Part shown: one piece after another, positions 11,150 to 21,232 of the stretch
How the letters are laid out: every line of letters starts with the position of its first letter
Position numbering within the stretch: position 1 is the stretch's first letter
DNA from: Blastomussa wellsi
Lineage: Eukaryota > Cnidaria > Anthozoa > Scleractinia > Plerogyridae
Direction: 5' to 3'
DNA length: 64,000 nt
Assembly: GCA_947652115.1 (NCBI GenBank)
Contig: OX393570.1
Span: 12,087,703 to 12,151,702 of the forward strand
Notes under the pieces: model-generated
What the model was told of the DNA's origin: nothing
The model's input: the letters and a program-made list of their open reading frames with translations, nothing else
Databases searched by the model: none
Program-made: the position numbers and the translations under genes

Positions 11150-12175
11150 AAGCATGTAAGGGCTTTGCCGTTAGGAGTACTACAAACGAATACGACTAAA
11201 GCCGCTGTAGGTGACACATAAATAGCCCACTTCCGGTATCTTAAAATTCAGACGTGATTGCGAGGCTGGGTAGGAATGGTTGAGAACCGCATGGAACACC
11301 AGGTACTTTTGCATAACCGGGGTACAATAATGCGCTATACACAACGTTCCTACCTTTCAGCAATAACACAATATGGACTTTGCCGTAAAAGGCACCACAA
11401 ACAAGTAAGATTTTATGCCGCCGTAGGCACCACGGAAGGTTGTATTAATGCACGGATAGAAAAACAGAAAAGCAAGAACGTTGCCGTTGGCGGTATCACG
11501 GACAAGTGAAAAAAATTCTATGCCACTGTGGGGACCACGTAAAAAATGTTTTGTAAAACACGACCTGATAAAAGCATGAACTTTAATTCGCCGTTAAAGG
11601 CACCATGAACAAGCGAAAGATGCTGTGCCGCTGGGGGCTGCACGTAAAAATGTTATGTTTAACATAAAAGGATAAAAGCATGAACTTTGCCGTGAAGGCA
11701 GCACGAACAAGCGAAGAATGCTATGCCGCTGGGGGCACCACGAAAGAATGTTTTGTTGAATATGAAAGGATAAAAACATGAACTTTGCCGTTCAAGGCAC
11801 CACAAGAAGATTTTATACCGCTGTAGGTACCACCAAACTTTGCCGTTAGAGGCACCACAAATATATAGATTTTATGCCGCTGAAGGCACCACCAAACTTT
11901 GCCGTTAGAGGCACCAAAAATACATGGATTCTATGCCGCTGAAGGCACCACCAAACTTTGCCGATAGAGGCACCCCAATCACATAAACATTATCAAAAGC
12001 CGCTGAAGGCGCAACTTAAACTGTTTTGTTAAGCATGAAATGATTAAGGCATGAATTTTGCCGTTAAAGGCACCGCAAACAAGTAAAGAATTTTTGCCGC
12101 TGCAAACCCCACGCAAAATTATTTTGTTTCACATGAAATGCTAGAAGCATGGACTTGCCGTTAACGGTGCCAAAG
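11150..12175. repeat. Compound minisatellite built on TTTGCCGTTA-AGGCACCAC
   Basis: Two interleaved unit sizes are visible. A long unit of about 110-120 bp contains TTTGCCGTTAAAGGCACCAC, then TGCCGCTGGGGGCACCACG, then ATGTTTTGTT and AAAGGATAAAAGCATGAAC. A short unit of about 58 bp (three copies at 11815-11990) keeps only the first two parts. GGCACCAC boxes recur on both halves of each unit. No coding potential is evident. Confidence 0.85.
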
Positions 12176-12265
12176 GGTGGACGTCACAAGGCATAACACT
12201 GTACAACAAACAAAAGAACAAAAAGCAAAAACAAAAACGAAATCGAACGAGGATAACATATCTAC

Positions 12266-12424
12266 CTCGTTAGGTTGGTTTGCGGCTACTTGGTCAGGTT
12301 GAGCGAGATTGTTGGCAACGGGAGCCGGATTGGCGTAAGGAGCTGGAGGAACCTGTGCAGGGTTGAGTGGAGCTAAAGCTTGAAGAGCTTGCAGCGCGTC
12401 TTGGTCAGGTTGTTGAGGGTTCAT
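12266..12424 (-). CDS. Possible first exon of an unknown gene or retroelement gag
   Basis: From ATG at 12424 the frame gives a 53-residue Pro/Ala/Gln-rich peptide beginning MNPQQPDQDALQALQ. It ends at ACGAG followed by GTAGAT, a plausible splice donor at 12264-12265. Beyond the donor the frame becomes low-complexity. The composition resembles N-terminal gag-type or linker sequence. No downstream exon was found, because the minisatellite starts directly behind it. Confidence 0.25.
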
Positions 12425-12449
12425 GATACGAGAACTGCTGCTTCGGCGA

Positions 12450-12656
12450 CGTACGGGCAATAGTCAGCGCGTGAGTACGGGTTCGTCTTCGACGAGATGA
12501 GAAAGTGTTCGATATCTTTAATACGTTCTGTGACTTTTATAGCTACATTTGCATCCCGTGCAAAATCCATTGCCCGTGTGCACGATGCGCACGAGAGTTT
12601 GATGTTCTTGCCGGACTGCACGCCTGCTTTTCGCGGTATTTTAGTAGTGAAAATAT
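12450..12656 (-). repeat. Duplicated block, copy 2 (possible exon-derived)
   Basis: The intact version of the block at 10186-10376. Minus-strand reading gives MQSGKNIKLSCASCTRAMDF and continues through KDIEHFLISSKTNPYS before a stop at 12421. It adjoins the possible exon at 12266-12424 in a different frame. Function unknown. Confidence 0.7.
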
Positions 12657-13284
12657 GGCTAGGATGTGAGCTTTGGGTAACCTTTTAAAATGTTAACCAG
12701 CTCCAACTCTCTGGACTCAACCTCGTCCCCAGGCCCTGGGGACGAGGTTGCTATGGACTATGGCCGCCATATTGGGGGCGACGTCGTACGGACGTACGTA
12801 CGTGCTTTGCACGCGCCCGCGAGTCATGCCGCTTGCCATTTTGACCATGAAAAATGAGGCATGGTTCTCCTGTTTGTACTTCGTATGCGTGCTTGGCTGT
12901 CCTATTTCTATAGATATGGGGCTCCGCTTTGCGGCCCTTCGGGCCGCCAGAGCTCCGCTATTACTCAACTTCCTGATGGATTCCGTTTCGCTACCTGGAT
13001 ATTGTATGTTGTTTACAAAGGAGGTATTACGGGTACCCCAGGACCCCCTAGCTACGCCCTTGCCCCGTTGTCATGACTCTCATGACTCATTTTTCTTTCC
13101 AATGTTTCAACTGCGTATTACAAAAAAGATCCTTTTATAAGGCTCGAAAGAAACTTTGTGTCGCAGTTTTTGATTTGTTTGTTTGCGATGAATTACGTTA
13201 GTTTCAAGAGACATCACGCCCGACGTCGATTTATAACTTGAATTTTAACTGAAGACGAACAAAGAACAGTTTTGCTTATAACAT
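12657..13284. other. No gene recognised; repeat-derived
   Basis: A short inverted repeat CCTCGTCCCCAGG / CCTGGGGACGAGG lies at 12721-12748, and a second one (CTCCGCTTTGCGGC, GGGCCGCCAGAGCTC) at 12920-12955. These look like fragments of dispersed elements. No protein similarity was seen. Confidence 0.4.
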
Positions 13285-13500
13285 TTTATCAATAAAGGGC
13301 AAAATTACTGAGCGCTGATTGGTTGAGAGAGAGGGCATTTTTTCTTAATCGAGGGCATTTTTAGTAATCAAGAGAGGGCATGATTACCTGTTAATGATTC
13401 GCTAATCCGTTAATTGCCGTAGCGCTAAACAAGCTTCCCAGATAAAAATAGACTGCGCGCGTGATTTTCCTTCGTATAAATTTTGCCCTTTATTGATAAA
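13285..13500. mobile_element. Small MITE-like element with inverted ends
   Basis: The ends TTATCAATAAAGGGCAAAAT (about 13287-13307) and its complement ATTTTGCCCTTTATTGATAA (about 13482-13501) enclose ~175 bp that contains a GAGAGGGCAT-type triplication. No ORF. This is typical of a non-autonomous TIR element. Confidence 0.65.
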
Positions 13501-13503
13501 CAA

Positions 13504-13622
13504 GTAATCCCATGAGACCTCGTACTATTAAGGATTAATTGCACTTGAGTTTTCAAAATTTTGGAAAATTTTGAAAACTCTCGTGCAATTAATCCTTAAT
13601 AGTACTTGGCCTCATGTGATTA
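13504..13622. repeat. Long, nearly perfect palindrome
   Basis: Arms of about 57 bp (AATCCCATGAGACCTCGTAC ... GAGTTTTCAAAATTTT and its complement) meet at about 13560 with almost no spacer. The structure would extrude as a cruciform and is best explained as a foldback MITE. It directly abuts the preceding MITE. Confidence 0.85.
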
Positions 13623-13639
13623 CCTATACGTATCACATC

Positions 13640-14226
13640 ACACAATTTTTGTTAATAAAACAAGATCGTGTGCTTGTAAATTAAAGTACCTGCATCTTTG
13701 ACTAGTGAATCTAGATTTTTTTTTTACTTTTTAATTAGCGAAAGCCGACTGTTGCTGCAGTCACGAAAAGATGCAATTTACTCCCGGACGTTCAGTCGGA
13801 ATTGGTTTATTTGACTTATTTTTAATTTAAATATCTGGGTTGGCGTTATTTTTAAAAGTTAAACACGACATATCATGACACGCTAATTTAGAGCCACCGC
13901 AAGAGGAAGTTAAGCTATCGTAACATTTGGGATTTTTTCAACAGGTTTATAATTTGATTAAACCAAAAAAGTTTTCGATATGAAACTTCGAAACCATTTC
14001 GATAGCCTGCGAATACAGCCGTCGTCTTAAAATAACTGAATAAAGCTCGAGGGAAACATTGCGAGAGTAGTGTTTTTGTTTGATTTGTGCGTTTCCGAAT
14101 TTGCATGCGTGACAAATGTCTCGAAAGAAGGTCCCCTAATAACTCTTTAAATTTTAACATACATGGTGATGCAGTATGGATTCGCCTGCAATAAAGTCAA
14201 AGTAGTGTAGTAGTGGTTTGTTCGTA
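13640..14226. other. No gene recognised
   Basis: AT-rich sequence between the palindrome and the first Polinton. The minus frame at 13915-14160 has no recognisable features. A candidate 6-bp flank of the Polinton insertion, TTCGTA, lies at 14221-14226. Confidence 0.4.
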
Positions 14227-14412
14227 CACACATATAAAATACTAGTTCTGGCCCAGCAAGTTTGCAATTTGTTTCCTTATCGCTGAAAGCCGTTTTTTCA
14301 CTAAACACGGCTCCAAAATGTCACCTCGTTTAGTGAAAACACGGCTTTCAGCGATAAGGAAACAAATTGCAAACTTGCTGGGCCAGAAACCAGTATTTTA
14401 TATGTATGTGAG
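14227..14412. repeat. Terminal palindrome of Polinton copy A, left end
   Basis: The two arms (outer arm from about 14227, inner arm ending about 14412) pair over some 85 bases with a few mismatches. The centre reads ACTAAACACGGCTCC on the outer side and CTCGTTTAGTG on the inner side. The same arrangement occurs at the right end. Confidence 0.9.
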
Positions 14413-14826
14413 AGCAAAATATTAAATAATGCAAACAGACAAAATGCGTGGGCCTGCGGGTCAAGCAGAGTGAATAAATAGAAATGACACAACTGACTTT
14501 TTTAGACATTGCAAAGCGCCCCGGAAATTACAAAGCGCCCCAAACATTACAAAGCGCCCATGAACATTCTGAATCGCCCATGAAAAAAAAAAATCAGAAA
14601 ATCAGGTCGCTCTGGAACGTGAAAAGTAACGCATAAAAATAAATTATCGCGTGACTTCGCGGTCCAGTGAAGTCGTTATCAGTAGCGCATATGTACCAGA
14701 GAATAATATTTTTTATTGACGAAATGTCTGCACTGGATATATACGAATCTGTGGACCAGAATTATTGTCCAATTGAAGAATTATCTGCACAAGTATATAC
14801 GCCAATATGGCTGCAGCAAATTATTG
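14413..14826. repeat. Inner part of the left terminal inverted repeat of copy A
   Basis: Matches 25880-26294 in inverse orientation. It contains a short tandem motif CAAAGCGCCCC repeated three to four times near 14510-14580, then ACGCATAAAAATAAATT. It then runs into a sequence that holds the polymerase start codon context (ACGCCAATATGGCTGC at about 14808-14823). The polymerase start is thus part of the inverted repeat. Confidence 0.75.
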
Positions 14827-15203
14827 AGCGCAGTACGTCAGGCTATGTCTTAAGGGACTCTATGAACAAATTAAATGTCCCTCTACCAATAACCAACTAT
14901 CTAAAAAGGAGCTTTAGCTATAGAGGTGCAACTCTCTGGAATAGTCTGCCCTGCAATCTTAGGCAAGAGAAATCTCTAGCTCGTTTTAAGCAATTGTTAA
15001 ACTTTCATTTTAGTGAATTAAGTTAGATACACGGCATTCATGGAAAACAGGTATAGTTTAGGGTAATTCTAATTAGTATTTCTAAGAGACTTTTTAGATA
15101 TGTATTTACTATTATAAATATTGTTTGTAGTTTAATTTTATATGTAACAAACCTGATGAATTTTTTAACCGTGTTTAAATAAAGATTTGAGATTTGAGAT
15201 TGA
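14827..15203 (+). mobile_element. 5'-truncated CR1/L2-type LINE insertion (RT C-terminus and 3' tail)
   Basis: It interrupts the polymerase-start sequence of the left terminal repeat: GCAAATTATT before and GAATGTTTTACGG after. The coding part gives LNVPLPITNYLKRSFSYRG and LWNSLPCNLRQEKSLARF, the usual C-terminal signature of CR1/L2-like reverse transcriptases, and stops at 15024-15026. The 3' end carries AATAAAGATTTGAGATTTGA, a short repeat tail typical of these LINEs. Confidence 0.75.
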
Positions 15204-15820
15204 ATGTTTTACGGTCCAATAACGAGGTAGGAAAACAGAAACCTACGTCAACTATTACAACCACAACTGGTTTCTACAAATGCTACCACCGGATTTAATG
15301 GAAAGGTTATGCAAGGAGTATCTTGAAGACGAAATGTCTGCACTGGATATATACGAATTTGCGTGCCAGAATTATTTTCCTGTTGAAGAATTATCTGCAC
15401 AAGTATACGCCAATATGGTTGCAGCAAGAACCACAGATAAACAGATAAACAAACGAATTGCTACCTCCGGAGTTAATGGTAAGGATATGCAAGGAGTATT
15501 GTAATAAAAATAGGGGAGAGAAAAGAAATGGGTTGGGATGAGGCGCATGTTGAACTGTCAGAGGCACCTTTTTGCGAAAAACTTGGGCGGAGTTGCATGA
15601 TCCATCAAAAAAAGTGCAAACAAGTGAAAGCTCGCAATCATGATTTTATAATATGCAAATAAAACTTCTGCAGACTAAAAAAGCTTATATTTAATTACCG
15701 GAAGTTATAGAACATTCAAGAAAAATAATTGCACACAACATGATCAGATTGTTTACATCATTGGAAAACAAGCATAATATAATTCATTAACACAGTGCTT
15801 TACCACACCTGCCTCGTGCA
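15204..15820. other. Remains of polymerase start and a duplicated terminal-repeat segment, copy A
   Basis: After the LINE, 15204-15275 resumes the polymerase N-terminus (ITRQENRN-type). From about 15276 to 15505 a segment encoding LPPDLMERLCKEYL, DIYEFACQNYFPVEE recurs, in inverse orientation, at 25245-25475. It could derive from the short gene next to the right repeat of copy B (LPLELREKIYKHF), though the similarity is limited to the first ~15 residues. 15506-15820 shows nothing recognisable. Confidence 0.5.
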
Positions 15821-16019
15821 CGTGTACGCGTTTTGACCCTTTTCATGATAAGTCACGCAGCGTGACCTGAAATATTCAATAACAAAGAAAACGACAAAGT
15901 GAACGCATACAATCATTCTGTAATAAAATGGAAAAATGTTCTTTTGGACTGAACTTTTATTTCGAGACGTCGAGTTTGCTGCCTTAAAGCTTTTTTTGCA
16001 ATTTAACTCTTTCTTCTTT

Positions 16020-16400
16020 TTCAATCTCTTGCCTTATTTTTTCAATGTCAACGTCGCCCTGTTTCTTATTTTCTTTGGGAAGCGTGCCGTTTCTTAGAAT
16101 TTGTTTCTGAATCTCATAGCTCTCTTGTTCATCCATGAAGTCCTGGAACTCAGTGTCGCTTATTTTTTAGACCGAAGAAAGACGCTGAGATGCCGAGGGG
16201 TATTGCAATAGGAATTCCTATTCCAGTAAAAGCAGCGCCAACTCCTCCTGCAGAAAGGACACCAGAAACACTGCCAGCAGTGGCACTCGAGTAGTTGACA
16301 ACGGTTTTTGTGCGTTTATATTTCTTTGCAACCAGCCGATAATGGGCAACTTCTTCGCTAAAGTATTTCAAAAAAAAAATAATAATGGGGAGTAATAAAA
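16020..16400 (-). pseudogene. Small glycine-rich membrane protein, copy A
   Basis: The minus frame reads EEVAHYRLVAKKYKRTK, then a Gly/Ala-rich hydrophobic stretch (SGVLSAGGVGAAFTGIGIPI) and stops at 16150. A second frame at 16020-16140 continues the homology with DVDIEKIRQEIEKEERVKLQ. Copy B has the same protein at 39986-40664. The N-terminal ~55 residues are lost here, because the gene is fused at about 16370 to the neighbouring divergent gene by deletion. The copy B gene for the putative minor capsid protein, expected in this interval, is missing. Confidence 0.65.
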
Positions 16401-16401
16401 G

Positions 16402-18079
16402 ATGAACATCTTCAAAACCGCACGTACACAATCAGATTCTGTTGCGTTTGACTATCTCGAAAAAAGAGCGCAGTCTGCCATCGTCATAAAATGTAATCAA
16501 AACCCCGAGGCGAACGAGAAGGTTGCACAAGCCAAGGCGTGGGCGGCTTTTTCTGCACGGTTTCCGAGGGCAGACAAAAGCAAATTTGTAGCACAGACAA
16601 TTTTAGCGTTGGACCACACAGCAACAAAGAGGGTGAAGGCAGTCTGCAAAGCGTCTTCGGTTCAGACCGCAAATATTGGAGTACAGACATGAAAAGCGCG
16701 CTGGGTTTGGATGACCTTGGCGGCTTCCCTTACCAGTTATCACCCAGCGCAGAAAAAAGTTTGCTGCCGGTTCCAGCAGTTGAATTTCATGACGCTGCAC
16801 CAAGTTTGAAGAAAATATTCAACACCTATATAAATGTTTATGTAACGCCTGACCAGTATTTTCAGAGAGATATTTCAAAAGGAACAGATAAAGTTCGAAA
16901 CGTCAAAGCCCGCAAAACAATGGCTTGCGGGGCATAATCTATCTTTCTGGACACAGCAGCTGAACTTTGCAGTGTAGTGTGCGACGACAGGTTGCGGAAT
17001 CTCACGTGAAGTATTTGACAAAGATCACACAACGCTGAATCTGCCGCCGCAGGTGCGGGTTTTTTACATCTTCCACATGTACTTCACGGTTCGGCGCATC
17101 CTGTATCAGCTCGGAGGCATCCAAAGCTTGAGCGCATTGCCGGGTGACCCAACATTCAGTCAGATTAACAACCATTACGACGTAGCTTCTTACAAAAGAT
17201 TGTGCACAGAGTTCGGTGTTGACCCGTCAACTGATTTCCGCTTCACGTACGGGGCAAACCACGGGCTGGGAAGCGTTTACATTTATTGCCGCAACCCTTT
17301 CATACTGGACGTGCCCTATCCATCGGCAAAAGCAAAATTCGACGACGAGGACCCAAAGGCGTCAGAAAAGGGAATTTCAGTATGCTTCATAAGAAACGAC
17401 GCCGCGGAAGAGCAATTCAACTGGTTCGCGCCCAAAACCTCGGCAGGTTTGACCCAGGCAGGGCTTTCACGTATCAATCAGTCAATTGAAGCCTTTGTCT
17501 ATTGCATGTTGGGCGCAAGTAAACGTGAGAAGCAGCATTCTTGGTGCTGGAGGCAGAGCAAAGGAAGCCCAGAGCGAGTTCCTTGTCTTGGTGGAAGACG
17601 CGATAAGGCAGCCTGAACTGGCAAAAACGCGTGCAGCGTTATCAGCTGGCGGTGGATGAAGCAAAGGTATGGTTGAATCTTGCTGTATTCCCGGGCGCCT
17701 GGTTAATGCCAGGGAACATGGTTATCAACACAGAAAACACGGTTGGTTACAACCACAAGATCAAACAAGCCAGGCTAGGGATGAAACTGGGTATAAATGA
17801 TACTGTAAACAAGGACACAAAAAAGTGGGAGTAACCCCCATGGAAGGAGGACCATCAAAGATTGACCCTCCTAACAGCCACCCTTCTAACCCTATTCACG
17901 TTTCTTCGCAACAAAAACCGCATGATGAGGCTGTGCAAAAAGAGTACACAGCTCAACAAAACACGCAAGCTGAGGCTGTACCTCTGCAAAACGAGTACAC
18001 AGCGCACGAGAAAAACAAAATCTGGCTCATTACTGGTATTTGTTTGGGTGCTTATGCGTTTAGCCGCTTCGTTTTTTAA
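16402..18079 (+). pseudogene. Conserved ~500-residue Polinton protein, copy A (broken)
   Basis: Homologous along its length to copy B 37694-39236. Shared segments include EFHDAAPSLKKIF, YVTPDQYF, the TACGVSREIF-like CGISREVF, FHMYFTVRRILYQLGGI, ALPGDPTF, YDVASYK, ANHGLGSVYIY, LTQAGLSRINQSIEAFVYC, LMPGNMVINTE and a C-terminal membrane segment IWLITGICLGAYAFSRF. The reading frame shifts near 16680 and 17520 and 17825, and has a TAG within FAV*CATTG near 16975. It retains a ~30-residue segment (KGISVCFIRND) that copy B has lost. Function unknown; a structural role is inferred from the conserved position next to the membrane-protein gene. Confidence 0.7.
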
Positions 18080-18893
18080 CACGGTCGATAAGAAAAACGG
18101 CAACAGCGGCAAACAACAGCCAGGCATTTTTACCAAGAAAACTGATAACCTGACCTGCCGTTCAAAAAACAAAACAGACAATTGCACCAAGGAGACCTGG
18201 CAGAATGTTTGCTATTTTTTTGCTAAGCGTCTGAAGGCCGTTACTAACACCGTTAGCGACTTTCTTTTAGACCTTTTGAAAGAGAGTCAATGATAACGCC
18301 AATAGTGGTGCCGACTGCAAGCACAACAGCGGTCATGGTGAAGCCATATTTTTTGAAGATCTCTTTTACGCGCTCACGCAATGGCATCCCTTCTTTAAGG
18401 CACTCCCTTTCGTTTTCAAGTGCATTTCGCTGTCCTGTCCTTTCCCAATCTTTTCATGTGCTTGTTCTCTTACAGCAGATTGCTCATTTTCATCATTGGC
18501 GATTTCTTGGTTCTCTTGGATTTCTTTGTTAATTTCTTCGATTTCTTTTTCTTTTTCTTGAATTAATGCAACCCTCTCTGGTCCAAGTTTTTTCATATCT
18601 GTTTTTGATAACTTTTGGTTTAATGTTTTACCGTCCGTTTGAAAGAGAGGGGTCTCACCACCTCTTGGGCCAATAACAACAACTCTACCAGGGTATATTT
18701 TTGAGACCTCAAGTGTTAAAAAGTTACCATCTTTCCCATATTCAGGGTACTTTTGCATCAAAATTTGGTTTGCAAGATCTATTTTTAAAGAATCTGAGTT
18801 TAAAACCCGCATTCCTGGAGGACCTCTTTCAATGAAAGAGGTTTCCGCAGTGCCACCGCGTTCAGTTGGCCTATTCATCGTTGTTGTTCTCAT
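18066..18893 (-). pseudogene. Coiled-coil protein with hydrophobic C-terminus, copy A
   Basis: The N-terminal frame (start 18893) contains LANQILMQKYPEYG and a short Glu/Lys-rich coiled coil (EKEKEIEEINKEIQEN). It is followed, after frameshifts near 18410 and 18270, by MPLRERVKEIFKKYGF and a Gly/Ala-rich membrane region ending ILPGLLGAIV and KNAWLLFAAVAVFLIDR. The C-terminal half is clearly homologous to copy B 36270-37697, while the N-terminal half is not obviously so. Convergent with the preceding gene, the two stop codons overlapping at 18066-18079. Confidence 0.65.
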
Positions 18894-19097
18894 TGGAAAT
18901 TATTGGCCATTAGGTCCGGGTGTTGATGCCCCACCAGGCTGACCAAACGGCAATGTATCATCAGCATCTTTGTTGGCACGATCGTCTGTATGTTGCATGA
19001 GAGGGTCTCTGTCACCAAAGCCATCTTCTGCGGCCATTGCGTAATTATATATTCATTTGTTTTTATTTTAAATATAAAAGTCCTGCGTTCTATAGGC

Positions 19098-20129
19098 ATG
19101 GCGGTGCAAGCAAACCTTCGTCCAACGCACAAAGAAAAAAATCTCGGCGCGATGAAAGCCGAGCGTGCAGTAAAGCGCATCACCTTTGATCGTAGCGACG
19201 CCAGCCCCAGCGAGACCCTGTATGTTTCCGTGCCCAATCTGAATGAGAACGAGGTCCTCGTGCCCGGCTCGCTCGCACTGCTTTTAAACATCGACTTGTC
19301 TGGAGGGGAACCCAACAACTTCCTCGTTCAAAACGTCGGGCGCGTCGGTCGACAAGCTTGTTGTGAAGTACGAGGGCGCCATACTGCAGGACATGGTGGG
19401 GTGTGACATCTTCAAGATCTGGGAGGACCTTTTCCTCTCGCAGGAGGAGCGGGACAACATGCTGCTCGACCGCATTCAAAGCGAGGACCTCTGCAAGATC
19501 CGCTCAAACACTGAGGATAAGAAAACCACTCGTGTAGACACGGAAAACGCGCTAACCAAGGTTTTCGGAACAAAATACCGAATCAGACTAGACCACCAGA
19601 TCCTGACCGACCACGGAGTCTTTTACCCCCAAGCTCTTTACAGCGAACTCGTGTTTCAGCTGACCCTTGCGCCGGCCTCACAGGTTGTCAAAGGCACTGA
19701 CCCAACAAAACTGAAATACAAGCTGACTAACATCCAGCTAGAATTCATGTACGATCACGTGATGCGTGCTGAGGTGGTCACAGTGTCACGGTGAACGGCT
19801 CGCCTAACATGCTATACAACAACGGCATCGTAGGCAGGGACATGTGGGAGACGGCCCGTCGCTTCTTTCCACAGACAAAAACGCCACACATGAATCTGGC
19901 AAAGTTCTACAGCGATGACAAGTTCGGGCTTTTGATCGATCTGCGCTCCATGGTAGATCAGTCGATGCACGGCAGTGGCACGCGCCTTGTGAACACAAAA
20001 GATGGAGTACACCTAGAGCTCGAGCGGAACGCCAGTAGTGGCTCTAGCAATGTGAACTGCCACGTCTTTGTTATCAGTGACTCGCAGATGAACATATTGG
20101 GGCAGCAATTAGAATCTGTGCAATACTGA
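19098..20129 (+). pseudogene. Probable major capsid protein, copy A (frameshift and internal deletion)
   Basis: Starts at MAVQANLRPTHKEK and matches the copy B protein (34958-36208). A frameshift occurs at about 19335 (after FLVQNV). An internal deletion of roughly 250 bases near 19755-19780 removes the segment after LTNIQLE. The C-terminus resumes at VNGSPNMLYNNGI and ends LESVQY. The upstream 19040-19097 is AT-rich with TTTTAAATATAAAAG, resembling the promoter region in copy B. Identity with copy B is high in the retained parts, so this protein is under strong constraint in the family. Confidence 0.7.
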
Positions 20130-20136
20130 TATAGAA

Positions 20137-20205
20137 ATGGACCCAAACAACATCCCGTTCAACGCTCTCGTTATTGGCCCGACGAATTTGGGCAAATCAA
20201 GGTTT
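20137..20205 (+). pseudogene. Packaging ATPase, N-terminal 23 residues only, copy A
   Basis: The frame starts MDPNNIPFNALVIGPTNLGK, the Walker A region of the A32-like ATPase (GPTNSGKS in copy B). It is cut after SRFV. From about 20206 the sequence is already the integrase. About 3 kb present in copy B, with the rest of the ATPase and the small genes, is absent. Confidence 0.8.
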
Positions 20206-20208
20206 GTG

Positions 20209-21188
20209 CCAAACTCGGAAAGGTATACTACGGCCCTGGGGGATATTGGAAAGGCATTGCCGCTATCAAAAAATTATCCGAGGCCGCCAAGGTACCAAAA
20301 GACACCGCAAAAAAGTGGCTCGCCTAGCAAGCCCTCTGGCAGATATACCTGCCCGCTCCTAGGCGCATTTTTCGACCAAAATTCGACGTGTCCACACCCA
20401 ACGCGGTCCACCAGGCAGACCTTCTTTTTCTGCCACACGACAAACTGCCCCGCGGGCGCAAAGTTTTCAAATACGCGCTGACCGTTGTCGACGTGGCCAG
20501 CCGCTACAAAGAGGCCGAACCCTTGACTTCGAAAAATTCTGATGAGGTCGCCCAGGCCTTTCAGAAGATTTACAAGCGCGCGCCTCTCAAATGGCCTCAA
20601 CTGCTGCAGGTTGACCCCGGGCGCGAATTCATTGGCGCTGTTACAAAAGACATGAAAAATCACAAAACCGGCGCGGGCGCGTTGACATTCACCGCGACCA
20701 GGCCATTGTTGAACGTTTCAACCGCACCCTTGCCGAACGATTTTTCGGGCACCAGTACGCCGTGGAAATGCGACTCCCTGAGGGTCACCGGTCAACTGCG
20801 TGGGTGAAAAGACTTCCTGAAGTTGTTTTGGCTTTGAACAACGAGGTAACAAGCCTTACCGGCAAGAAACCCGCCGTTGCCATCAAAGAAAAAGCTGTTT
20901 ATGCAAGGCCATCGACATTTTATTCAAGACCTGTTGGAAAGAGCGAAAAAATCCTCCCCTCTCTTGTCCAAGTTCGTTATCTCTACCAACCGGGCGAGCT
21001 TTAAGGTGGTGTAAAAAGAGCCACAGATCCAATCTGGTCGTTGAAAGTTTACAACATTGAAAGATCTTTTACCAAACCAAATCAACCCGTTCTCTACTAT
21101 TTGCACGACGGGCCCAAGCGCGGCTTTGTGCGTGGAGAGCTGTTGGTTGTCCCTCCAAACACACAGTTACCCCCCGAGCAACTCTAAC
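20209..21188 (+). pseudogene. Integrase (DDE, rve superfamily), copy A
   Basis: Polinton integrases insert the linear element into the host chromosome. The frame starts AKLGKVYYGPGGYWKGIAAI. It keeps HQADLLFL (first catalytic Asp), VDPGREF (second Asp) and, in another frame, AIVERFNRTL (catalytic Glu). Breaks: a TAG near 20326, a frameshift near 20665, and a TAA at 21002 within the C-terminal region. The C-terminal part (ATDPIWSLKVYNIERSFTKP, VLYYLHDGPKRGFVRGELLV) is preserved here but deleted in copy B. It resembles the chromo-like tail seen on retroviral-type integrases of Polintons. Confidence 0.8.
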
Positions 21189-21232
21189 AAAATGCTGTGA
21201 GCAAATCCGCATCTTTCAATAAAGCTTCTATT

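Noticed and set aside
11150..12175. CRISPR-like array
   Set aside because: Units are long, contiguous, diverged and without unique spacers; this is a eukaryotic minisatellite.
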